From the NCBI GenBank assembly GCA_963678675.1, contig OY783198.1, positions 21,190,684 to 21,254,683 of the forward strand: a stretch of 64,000 nucleotides of DNA. Direction: 5' to 3'. Position numbers and translations under genes: made by a program. Of the stretch, positions 1-12,300 are shown piece after piece. How positions within the stretch are numbered: the first letter of the stretch is position 1; each line of letters begins with the position of its first letter. Source of the stretch: Xiphydria camelus (lineage: Eukaryota; Arthropoda; Insecta; Hymenoptera; Xiphydriidae). A model generated the notes under the pieces. That model searched no databases and was not told where the DNA came from. It was given only the letters and a program-made list of their open reading frames with translations.

Positions 1-344
1 AGACGAAATAGGCAGAGCGAGAGAGGAAGAGCGCCCGACGCGGGCCGAGGCCGTTGCGCCGCGCGGAAGGATACTTTTTTACCCCAAACGGCCCCGGACG
101 ATTATCCAATTTACGATTCCTGGAAAGCTGAAGGGGCGAATCGAACGTGGCGTCGTATTACAGATATGTGTACATACATATACACCAAACATTTTACGAA
201 TTTAGCTTTGGGCTGCGAAGAGGTTTTGGTCGCGTTTGAGTCTGTTGAATTATAGCGTAGTGGAAGAGGAAGCACAAGGAAGGTGTGCCCACGGTATCTA
301 TCGCTTCTAACATCTAAATCTAGTTTTACCGATGCTTTCTGCAG

Positions 345-3300
345 GTGAAATCACGACGCGGGAGCCCCTGGACCGGGAGTCCAAGGCGGTGCACGAGCTG
401 GTTCTCGAGGCTCGCGATCAGGGAACTCCCTCCAGAGCGGCGAGGGTTCCACTGAAAGTGGCCGTCCTGGACGTCAATGACAACTCGCCGGAGATAGTCG
501 ATCCCCAGGGTGACGTCGTCAGCGTCAGAGAAGAGCAGCCGTCCGGTACGGAAGTCGCCAGGGTGAGAGCTCTGGATACCGACCTGGGAGAGAACGCTTC
601 CGTCACCTACAGCATCCTCAGGGGTGAGTGCAACTCTCCTTCTCATCTCAGAAACCGGCAAAGAGGGTTCGATGACAACGCGATCGCGTTTATCGCCTTT
701 TTTCTCATCCGGATGAGACTCCACCTCGTCTAACGATAGTGCCAATGATAATTATTTCTCCGGAAAACGCGTATAGGGGAGAACGAGTTTATTCGAGTAA
801 CTTTGACGACCTCTCATTACCATTACTTGCCGTGATGGCCAAGAACTATCAAACTGATTCGTATCTCTCCACTTCTCGTTACATAAAATTCCTAAAATTG
901 AGTGGAAGATCCCTTGATACGGCAGTATATAACGACGAGAAAAACAATTCGGTAGAAATGAAATTAACATAAATTAGGGCCAAAGTAAATCGGAATAATT
1001 ATGGACGAGTGACTTTTAAACGCAATAAAAAGATTTCGAAAGACAGCAAGGACTGTAGGTATAGCGGGAGAACCATGAGAAGAGAGATCGGTCAGTTCGA
1101 CTCGTAGTAATTCCATACGGATCGCTCTTCACGTGCCAATTTGTCTGATCGGCAGATCGAGACTCGGACGGCTACAACGTCTTCGCCATTGACCCGATCA
1201 CCGGCATGATCAGAACCAAAGCCGTCCTCGACCACGAAGAGCGAAATGTCTACCGCGTGTCAGTCAAGGCTAGTGACGCGGGTCGTCCTCCTCGGCACGG
1301 GATCCGAACGTTCCGCGTCGAAGTTCTCGCCTTGGCCGACAACAGACCGACGTTCAGTAGCAGCAGTTTGACTTTTAACGTGAGTATTCCGTTTTCCCAT
1401 TGGCTCGGAATAACTTTCTCCTTCGGTGTGGCAAAAATTCCAGACGCCAGTGAGACGCCGAACGGATGAAATCGCACGTTCACGAGGTGGAACGCAACGA
1501 TCGATTGCTTACAGGTACGCGAGGACGCGACCATCGGACAGGCGGTAGGTTCGGTGTCCGGTGCGAGTCCAGCCGGCCGTGTAGCGTACACCCTCGACTC
1601 GTTGGTTCCCGTCAGCGAGTTCCCCGCCTTCGACGTCGATCGGGGATCCGGTCAGCTGGTCGTCGCGCGCTCTCTCGATCGCGAGAACGTCAGCGAGTAC
1701 CACCTGGATATTCGCGCCCTCGATACCACCTCCATCGGCAACCCGCAAAGCATCGCCGTGTCCGTCAGGATCATGATAGAAGACGCCAACGACAACGCTC
1801 CCCGTTGGCCCCTGGATCCCATAACCATCGAGGTGTCCGAACGCGCGCTCATCGGCTCCACCGTCTACAACCTCACGGCGACCGACTTGGACAACGGACC
1901 GAACGGCGACCTGAGGTACGGCTTGATCGCCGAGTTTCCCGTGAGCAGAAGCTTCGCCGTCGATTCCCTCACGGGAGCGTTGACTCTGGCGCGACCGCTC
2001 GATCGAGAGGAAAGAGCGGAGTACACCTTGATCCTCGAAGCCTCCGACCGCGCAGCACCCGCGGAACGACTCGGCGCCACGGTATCCGCGAGGATCCTCG
2101 TCCTGGACGAGAACGACAACGACCCCGTCTTCGTCTCTCCCGAAAGTCCTCGATTGGCGGTGCCCTCCGACCTTTCGCCAGGTAAGCGCGCAATCCCCTC
2201 TGCCCGTCTATCTTCACGGAGCACGCGCCACCTTCCCGGCCCTCTATACATGACTCGAACCCTCGCGCGGATCCCGCAGGTGCTCCCCTGCTGCGAGCGG
2301 TGGCCGTGGACAAGGACGTCGGCGACAACGGTCGCGTGTCTTACGTGATCACCGCGGGTAACGAGGAGGGGAGGTTCTCGGTTGGCTATGATTCTGGAAT
2401 GGTGAGCCTGGCGAGGCCTATACTGCGATCGGTCGAGCTCGAGATCACCGCCAACGACCACGGGACCCCACCGCGAAAGGCCACCCTGAAGCTACTGCTG
2501 ACACCGGCCGGTCAGGCCGCCGGTCCCCCGAGACTACTTCAGGCGAACCCCGTGGTCAAGATCGAGGAGGACGCACAGATCGGTGCCGTGGTGATAAACG
2601 TCGCTGGACCTGCAGTCGTCGATCGCGGTAAGGGATATCTGAGATACTTGCGGGTAGTCGTTTTGCTACCGTATACGCGTTACGCGCGTGCGCGTTCGTT
2701 CGTACGCGAGGGCCCGAGTGCCGAAGGGAGGATGAAAAGGGTGTTTACGCGAACAGCCCCTGTAATTCGCCCCGGTCGGTAGCGCTTTTGTGCTACGTAT
2801 CTCGCGCGGGTCTCTCTCTTTCGTATGTATATATTCCGCGTATCCGTGAATGTGCGCGCACCCGCACGCGCGCCCGCGCCCGCGATCGTAAGTGGGTAGG
2901 TTCGCGGCGCGTCGTGTCGTGTCGTGTCGTTATTGTTTCGGAGGACGCGCGCGTAAAGTCCCGCGAAACGGAGGGGCTGTCAATTTAGCGCGCTATAGCC
3001 GCCGTGCGGCTGAAATTATAGTCTCTCCCACCCTCTCTCTCTCTCTCTCTCTCTCTTTCTTTCTCTCTTTATCTCTCTCGCGCGTTCCGTAAGCCCGATC
3101 GCTGGCTGCCTCTGCCCACAGGGTTAAACTATACCCACATCCGACACCCACACACACGGACGCTCACACGCGCGCGCACGTAGGCGCGCGGGTATAATCA
3201 GAGTGCGCGCGGCAGATACCCGGCTAATAGGAAAGCCCTGCTACGAAAATACCTCGAATAATTGCCGGCGAATCCGAGCGAGCGAACATTATAGTAAATC

Positions 3301-6300
3301 TAGCGAAATGACTCGAGCTGGCTCTCTCGAGTGCCGGAGTCGAACGAGATTCGTAGAGGAGGAGAGGAGCCGTTCGTGGAGCGAGTGAGAGGGAGACGAG
3401 GCATACGTGTACAACGACCCCTCTTCCTAGACTGCTCTCCTCTCTCTCCGCGTATTCAGCTTGATCCTTCCCGGAAAATTTCTCTCGCTCGCCCGGTCTC
3501 CACAACGAAGATGAAGAAGGCCTCTTTTTCCATTATTCCTCATGCGCTTTCGGAGATTTTCGAGCCCTTCGGCCGAGGTTTTACGTGGGTACCGTCGACC
3601 TCGAAGTCGAGTCGCGCGGAGCAGCACCCGGGTGCCGCGGTTGTACTCTGCGCTACCAAAGTCCGGTACTCGAAGGACGACTCGGCATCGTGAGAGTGAG
3701 AGAGAGAGAGAGAGAGAAAGAGGTATAGAGAGCATCGGTGAAGAGGAGGAGGGGGAGGAGGAGGAGGAGGAAGATGGTAGAAGAAGCGAACAATGGCCGC
3801 GTATATCATCGTGCCGCCGGGCTGCCGCGGCATACGCATAGGCAAATCACCGCTCCACCACCGATACGCACGCACGCGCACACAGGCCGCTCGCGCTTTG
3901 TCTAAGCCCGCTAAAAACGCCGCAACAGCTAAACGCCGTCCCCTGGAATTTGAGAATCGAATGCATTAAGTCCTATATGCCGCGCGCGGGGTGCGGTTGA
4001 AGTGCCTTCTTTCTTCCCTCGCGCGGTCGCCGTTGCTCGTCGCTGCACGGTTATAACCGACCGGGCGATCGTGGCCGACCTTCTTCGATGGTACCACTTG
4101 ATACGTCCGCCGAAGACGCGTCGAAAGCGATTTCAGCGACAACGATTGGGCGGGAAATAATCGCGAAACAACGCGTCCAGATGCATTCGGAAAACGAGGT
4201 GGTCGTTCGATCTCGCGACGCGGCTCGACACACGAAAGAACCGCGTGTAAGGACGTCGGGTCGACCGCTACAATGTACCGGGGACGACGATGTTCGAAAT
4301 TCTCCTTATCGAAGTTCGCGTTATATGATAATATACGGCGATACGCTTGTCGCAAACCTGTCGCCGCCAACGAATTCCACGGATCGTTTGCCCTTCCTTC
4401 GCAGGAAACGTCAGCTTCGACATCCCGAGCGGCGTGGCCTCCGACAAATTCGCCATTTCCTCGACCGGTCTGGTGACTCTGCGTGGTTCCCTCGATCGCG
4501 AGGACGTCTCCCGCTACGCCCTGCCGATCCTGGCGCGCTCCAGCAAACTCCTCGACATCACCACCGTCGAGGTCCACGTGGAGGACAAGAACGACAATCG
4601 GCCAGAGTTCAGGCCTGGTTCCTGCTACACGCTGGCGGTACCGGAGAACCAGGAGGCGGCGGTCATTCACACCGTAGCGGCCGAGGATATCGACGAGGGC
4701 AAAAACAGCGAGATACACTACAGCATCGTTGGTAAGAAGAAATTTCTTTGCTGCTTTTATTTTTAATCGAGTTTCATCGCGCGGTGTGTCGAGATGATCT
4801 TACCTCTGGAGTTTAGAGAAAAGAATCTCTAAGTTGGGATACCCGTTTATCGATCTTATCGATTGCAAAAAAAAACTCGTGTTTTACGCTCCTTTTACGC
4901 GGAATCCCGATGACGATTATCGTGCCTCGCGATACATGGTACGCTTTCTCGATTTCAGGGGGCAACATCGGCGCCAAATTCCGACTGGACCCGTCGACCG
5001 GTGTCCTCTCGACTTCTAGTCTCGACCGAGAAACCGTTTCCAAGTACGTCCTGACGATCTCCGCGAAAGACCGAGGCAAGCCGAGCCTCGAGACCCGCTG
5101 CAACGTCACCATCATTGTTCTCGACGTCAACGACAACGCTCCCACCTTCCTTCAAAATCAGTATGCCGAGTCCTCCCGGCCGCCGCGACAATCATTGCCG
5201 ATGAACGCGCAGAGTTCCGACTTCGTGAACTTCGGCCTGCAGAATTTCGCGAGCCAGTACGGCCAAAATCAGTACCAACCGAGTCAGCAGACTCCCACCA
5301 TTTACGCCGCGACGGTTTCCGAAGACGTGCCGACGGATTCGAGCGTCATGTCCGTGAGAGCCACCGATCCCGATCAGGGAATCAATGGGAAGATCACTTA
5401 CGGCATGGCGGAAGAGACGACCTGGCTGTTCAGGGTGGACAACTTGACGGGCGTCGTCACAACGGCTGGGTGAGTCTTCCATTCGTTTCTCTTCTTCGTT
5501 TGAAAGCTTTTTCTTGGAAAAGTAACGAGTACATCTTCTCCCTCGCGTATTCATCTTCGCTGCGCCGCGAATGGCACAGCGTAACGTGATCCTCGGACGG
5601 CTCCTTCGTCTCCGTCTATCCGTGCTTCTTTCCCTCTCTCTCTCCGACATCGCTTCCATACCTCGCTTTATTATTAATTCGAACGCGGCATTAATTATGC
5701 TGCCCTTTATCGCGCGTCATCGCATACCCGATTAGAATCGCAGGGATATTACGCGGGGTCATATAAAGTCGTAAAATAGAAAGGACACTGGAAGGACCGG
5801 TGGGGAGGACGTCGTAAAATTATAAAGTCAGGCGCTGACCGCGGTATGCGCGGCGCTATTCCTTACGGCCGATCCGTTAAGATACCTATATATGTATCCA
5901 CCACGGACGGATAAACTGCGTCCGCTTACTGCGGTTCCCGCGATGACTCGCGTCTTAAACTTTGGTCTCTGCACGGATATGTCTGTACGGTATTTATCAT
6001 CCGCACGACTTGCGCAGTTTAGTTGTTCGCGGATAATATTGCCAGGAAAAAAGTGAGATTCTCGTATAATACCTGATGGAAATACAAATAATAAGTTTAT
6101 CAGAACATGCGAGTCTATCGATTATTCAGTCGAGGAAGTTCAGTGAGATTTTCTAACAGGGAAGCTGCGAGATACGCGTCTACCGTTAGATCTCATATAA
6201 AGTACCAAAGTTCGTTATTCGTTACGTAAGATTTTCTCAACCTCGAAATCAAACACCTGTCCCCGTGCTCACGACGAACCAGACGAACCTGGAGTTTCCT

Positions 6301-9300
6301 TAAATACACACGACGAACCGATCAATCCATTCCCTTCTCCTTAAGCAAGTCTTACAGCGGCACGTGTAACCGCTCAATCTCGTTGTATAAGTAGCTAACT
6401 ACGTGCGTACACGATGCGCATCGGCAGGCGCAACGGGGTCGATACAAGAACGACTTCGACTCGCGTCGTCGTTAGTTACGATAAGCATTAGCACTTTGCA
6501 CGTTAATCCCCGTAAGAGGGCGCGGAGATTAAAGTCGAAACGGTTGTCGGGCCGTGACGGGAGCACAGCGGGCGACTTCGAATCTTTGTTTATTAATCCG
6601 CATCTCTCTCCCTCACCCACCTGCTTCTTCCTTTTCGTCCTTTGCGCTTTCGTGCCGGTAGAGAAGAGCGCGCGCGCGGCGAACGAGGAGAGGGCGGGGG
6701 AACCCCGGCGGCTTCGCGTAACGCGACAGCCGTGTGTCATTTCGGCGGGACACCGTGTGGCATTTCAATGCATTATTTCAGCCGGCATAATACCCTGATA
6801 TGCAAAACCAGCGGCTGCTTCTGTCGGCCGAACGGGAGCCGCGTTATACTTTCGGGGAGCGGCGGCGGAGCCGTTATATGCGGTGGTCTAAAATATTCCC
6901 GCCGTGCCGCGTTCACAGGACCACCCCGCGACGCGCGTTCTCTCCTCTCCGCGTGCTTCTCTCTCGATTCGTTCCTTCGTTCTGCGGAAAAGAGTTCTGG
7001 GGTTGGGTGTGCGTGGGCTATTCTCGCTTATAAATTACGGCCGGTTGCAGAAATTCGATCGGTTCGTTGAACGGTTACAAAGAGAAAGAGAATTAATTGG
7101 ATCTACTAAAAATTATTTGCTGATTCGCAAGTAATTATTGATTTACATCAATTTCATCTTTGTTCGTATTAATTTGATATTTCTTTCTTGCTATTACATA
7201 CTATTACACATGATTGTAAGGAGGAGATATCTAATTGATGTATTAAAAAATTTCATTGATATAAATAAAGAATTACTTGCGACCCCGTAAGTAACTTTCA
7301 GTAAATCTAACTAATTCTTTCTCTCTGTCTAAGGTTTGGTATTGGCTGCGATACGTACAATTGAGGAGGGAAAAGGTCGATGCAGTTTAGTGTCATTTTT
7401 AACGAAGATCATAGCACTAAGTATCATTTAACGCATATCTGAGAAAATATGTGGTTCTTCCTCGTATACCGATATTTAGAGATCCTTTAGCGCTTCCACT
7501 TCTTCATATTGACGAACCGAAACTACACGTCAGAACTCCAGCGAAGATGAAAACGGGCTCCCCTCGCATCTGACGATTCAATCATCCGAACTTCGGTTAC
7601 CCGAACCTCGTTAAAGTGTCAATAACTGTTCTCTAAACGCCAGTAACTGTATTCGCGGCATTTTACCCGGCTAAATTGGAAAGAACCGTTCCGAAGGAAA
7701 TTGCATTTCTTCCCGGCAATTGCGCGCTTCATCTTTTTTGCCGCCGATCCAATTTCTCGTTCTTCGCCAAACGACGCAAGAAGTAACGGGGGATCGCGCG
7801 CGCGCGCTCCTAGAAACGCCCGGAGCCACTGGAAAGGTTTATACTCGTACCTGCCGCGTGCTATATCGAGCCTAAAATGTACTTCCCATGCCTACCGCGC
7901 GCTATGTCGAGCCTAAAACGCACTCACCTATCCTGCCTACCGCCGCGCGCGACTGTACCTAGAGTTCCGCGCGTCTGTCGGCCTCCACTCCTTCCGGCTC
8001 CAGCAGCCCCGCGCGCGGCGCGACTTATGGCGGGACCGAGAGAAACGCGCACGGCACGGGCGATGCCGAAGACGCCGCGCGCGGTTGTGGCTAAACTCGC
8101 GGCGTCGTATACGGCGGTACGACGCATCGTGTCCGCGCCACGATACGCGGCCGCGATACGATATACCTCGAAGCCGGTGCGACGCGATTTATTCGCGAGT
8201 CGAGATTCCAGGGGTACGCATTTCGATGCGGCGGATGCCTACGATATTATCGTCGCTGTAATCGCTTCTTTGATATTACTTCTCTCCGATCGGCTGGCGG
8301 ATGCGCTCAACGCATCGAAACGCGCGTACAGACGCGGCGCGAGAACGCGTGGGCTCTACGCGCCGCCTTGTCGCCCCGGAACCACGGGTCGGGCATTATC
8401 ACGAGACCGCATATCCGAGGGATTATTTTTCCTCTGATTGCAGTCCGTTGGATCGGGAACGACGCGGCGTCTACAGCTTTCTGATCGTCGCGACGGATGG
8501 CGGTAAGTACGACGCCAAAGCGACGAGCATCCCCGTTCAAATCACCGTCACCGACGTCAACGACAACGGCCCCGTCTTCGCGGAGTATCCCTTCCGGGCG
8601 TACGTCCCCGTTGGCACGCAGCCCGGTCAGAACGTCTTTCGCGTCACCGCCACCGACGCCGACGTTGGTCTCAACGGCGAGATCGTGTATTCGTTTCTCC
8701 GCGAGCAAGACAAGCCCAAGTTTCGCCTTCATCCGAACTCCGGTGTCGTCACGGCGGCCACCTCCCTGGCGCAGGAAAACGGCAAGGTGTTCCGCCTCGA
8801 GGTCCTCGCCAGGGACAAGGGCGTCCCTTCCCGAAGCGCCACTGGACTCGTCGAGCTGCAAGTGGGCGAGCTCTCCGAGCTCACTCCCGTGCTCAAGTTC
8901 CAGAACGAGTCGTACGAGGTGGTTGTGCGCGAGAATTCGCCGAGCAGCACGGAGATCGTTCAGGTGACGGCGGTTCGTTCGGACGGACGACGCCAGCGGA
9001 TCTCCTATTCGATCGCCTCGGGGAACGAGTTCGACACCTTCTCGATAGACGAGGAGACGGGATTGGTACGCGTGAATGATCCCTCTCGATTGGACGCGGA
9101 GCTATGGAACAACATGACGAGCGGTCGGTCGGGCGACAGCAACGACAACAACGACGACGACGTGGACGCTCGGGTCTTCGACGACGACGCCAGCAACGAC
9201 GAAGGCAGGGACGCCTGGAGAAGGTCCCTCGAGGGCCAGCGACTCAAGGATCGTCCCCGCGACAGAGCCAAGCACACCCTCACTCTCGCCGCGAGGACCG

Positions 9301-12300
9301 TCGGGCTGGACCCGCTCGAAGCTTACGCGAAGCTCGTCGTGGCCGTCTCCGACGTCAACGACAATCCGCCGATCTTCACGCAGAGCCAGTACTCCGCCAC
9401 CGTGCTCGAGGGCATCGCCAAGGGGAACTTCGTCGTGAAGGTAGGTGCAGGAATTCCGGGATACCCGATTTACATGCGCTCGCGCGCCGTTCGTATGTAC
9501 GATAGAGCCGACCTTCGTACGGGCTCTCTCCCTCTAGGTTCGATTCGATCGGACACCTTTGCTCCGCACACTTTACGACCGTACAGTGCGACCCCGTATA
9601 AGTGCGCTCGCGAGTTAGCCCCCCGCGTACGTGCGCATTGCGCCATACGCCGGCGGTACACGTATGTGTACTTTATACATATGTATAAAGTACACCCGGA
9701 ATAGCGAACAACCGGTTTGTGGACCATCGTTCCGTTACCACCTTCGCACGATACCGCGTGCGCGCGGTTCTTCCGCGACACGATCCGCAGCCATGTGCGG
9801 ACGCGCGATTAGGGTACCCGAGGATTATTCCGTTGTCGTCTTTGCAGTTGACGGCCAGCGACGCGGACCAGGGGCCCAACAGCAGGATATTGTACCACAT
9901 CGTTGACGGGAATCCCGACAACGCGTTCACCATAAACCCACCCTACAGCGGCGTGGTCCGCACGAACATCGTTCTGGATCGGGAGATTCGCGAGAAGTAC
10001 CGGCTGACGATCATCGCCACCGATCAGGGTAATCCGCAGCTCACCGGCACCGCCGCCCTCAGTGTCAGGGTCATCGACGTCAACGACAACCAGCCCACGT
10101 TTCCGGAGCACAGCATCATTCATGTTCCCGAAGGTGAGTTCATTCAAAGGTGTATTCGATTCTGCGTTTGGAACGGAGACTACTATTTCGCAAGGCTACA
10201 TTTCGATCTACGAAATTAATGAGATAATCGCGGTGGTAGCGGTCGTCATTCCAAGCGCTACAGACTCGCTGCTTCATTCACGTGCGCGGCGTAGTGTGCT
10301 CCGTCGACGCCTCGGGTAAAGTAGATATAATGGAGCAAATAAGAAAGGTAAAGTAGGACGCGTCGCGTATCGATTGCAATTAATCGCCGATGAAGACGAG
10401 AAAGGCGAGTTATCGATCCGATCGCATTTATCGCGACTTATTCGAGTTATACGGCCGTCGAGTACCGAGCCGGCTCGATGACTGGACGAGGACGGACGTT
10501 CGCGCGTGACTCTCGCCGTGGGAGATGTGTGATTCGCAAGGGCGAGCTGGGAGCGCCTTCGCGTGCGACGATGCCCGACGAGTAGAGGGAGAACGGAAAG
10601 GCGTGACACGTTGGCGAGTGAGGCGAGGTGAGAGAAAGAGAGCGAAAGCGAAAAGTGGAAGCAGCGCACATGCTCCTGAAATATAAAGTTAAGTGGCAAA
10701 GGATTTATGCCGGCATTAAAGTCGGACTGTTCGGAACAATCTGCATAACTTAGGAGGCGCGCGGTGCTCCGCGCCGCTGTGCGATCCTCCTCGCACGCCA
10801 GGCCCTCGCGTATCCTCCCTCCCTCTTCAGCGACGGCACCATATTGTTCCCCATTGACAGATACGATTCAATGGAGCACCACGGAACCCACGGTGGCCTG
10901 CGCGTACTCCCGAGGTACGGTACGAGCCACCCCCGACCCGACCACCTCTGCGAACGTTACCGCATTCTCTTCCCTCCTCTTGCTCTATCCTCCTCTTTCT
11001 TTTTCTCTCCGTCCTTCCTCGCGCCTGGAGAACGTCGAATCTCACCGCAACCCCGGAACGCGATCGCTGCGGGTTAAAGAGCGGAGCAAAAGCCGCGGCA
11101 AAAATTTTAACAACAATCCGCGCGGCAATACAACCTCGCCGTTGAACGGTACCGGCGCTCAATTGTACCGCGCGCATACGTTCGCGATTAGTCGTATGTC
11201 ACGGCGCGAATCATCGTAACACTGAATCCTACAACTTCCGTCGGACGAGTCTCGGTAAATCGTATCGATCGTGTACCGCGAAGCCGGACGCTTGCGCGTT
11301 ATCGCGAACGATTAAATCGGTATTTCGAGCGAGAAAGGTAAGATCGATGCGATATCGCGCGCGGCAGCCACCGCGGGCGGGAGGGATACCCGGAGGATTT
11401 CCCAAGCCGGTCAGGGCGATCTCTTTCGAATTAAGACTCCCGTCGTCGTCGTCTTCGTCGTCGTCGGTGGAACGGGAAAGGGCCAGCAGCGAGAGCATGC
11501 GTCGGCTCGCCGATGTAAGCGCAGACATATGGCGTCCCTTGTTAATGTATTTTTCATTTCTCAACACGGCTGCACCGCGTTCGCCGCCGTGCCGCGCGGC
11601 CTCGCCACCGCGCGACGACTTGAGCTTCTTATTGCAATTTACTTGCGCCCGTCTCTCCTTCTCCCCCTCCCGCCCATACGCCCCGCGTCGAGTTCTTCGT
11701 GTGTCGGTATTTATTAATGTAAATTAAACACGTCGAAATTAATTGTAACAATTTCTTTTTGCTCGATCGATTCGACCGGCGATTCTTACTTGTCCATTTA
11801 GCATCGGACGAGCGTCTCCTCCCCCCCCCCCCCCCCCCCGACACCCTCCCCCGTGCCGTGAAGTTCCGGAACACGCGTAGAGCCGTTCTGGGCCGCGCGA
11901 GTTTCGGGGAGAAGGGGGAGGGGGTTACTTCCACCGGACGTGAGCCCAACCGCGGTCTTTCTCGTGGACTAGGCGGCTTTCGAAATCGATTCGGACGTTA
12001 ACGGCCCGCCGAAATTTATGAGCGACGCAGCCGCGTGCCGTGTACACCTCTACGCGCGGGCCGACGCGGCACCGGGGCCCGTGCGGCTCTCCTCCGCTCC
12101 GAGAAGAACGCGCTACACGGCAGGGCGAGGTCGTTTGCTCTCCTCCGCGCGTATCTGCATAATACGTATCTACATTACGTCCGCGCGGATAGGTTCCGGA
12201 CGCAAATGAGAAATCTCCGCAATGTGTGAGCCGCGAGATTACGCCCGGGTCATAGATATCTCGATTACGTAGCGCGGACTCGTTCAATTAGCGCGAAGCC

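Larger units (their letters stand above)
5470..8443 (+). other. Large dachsous intron, CpG-rich, with one MITE
   Basis: Intron between the exon ending VTTAG and the exon starting PLDRERR; the phase 2 junction joins cleanly. It holds a MITE at 7078-7329 and a short tandem repeat near 7850-7950. Open frames here are products of low stop density in CpG-rich DNA and show no cadherin or other recognisable domain. Confidence 0.8.

Noticed and set aside
6399..8437. Several 70-190 codon open frames in a dachsous intron
   Set aside because: Arg/Ala/Pro-rich, overlapping on both strands in CpG-rich DNA, with no domain. Flanking cadherin exons join in phase without them.
10764..12287. Open frames in dachsous intron 10134-13144
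   Set aside because: No cadherin motifs, and the spliced cadherin repeat is complete without any exon here.
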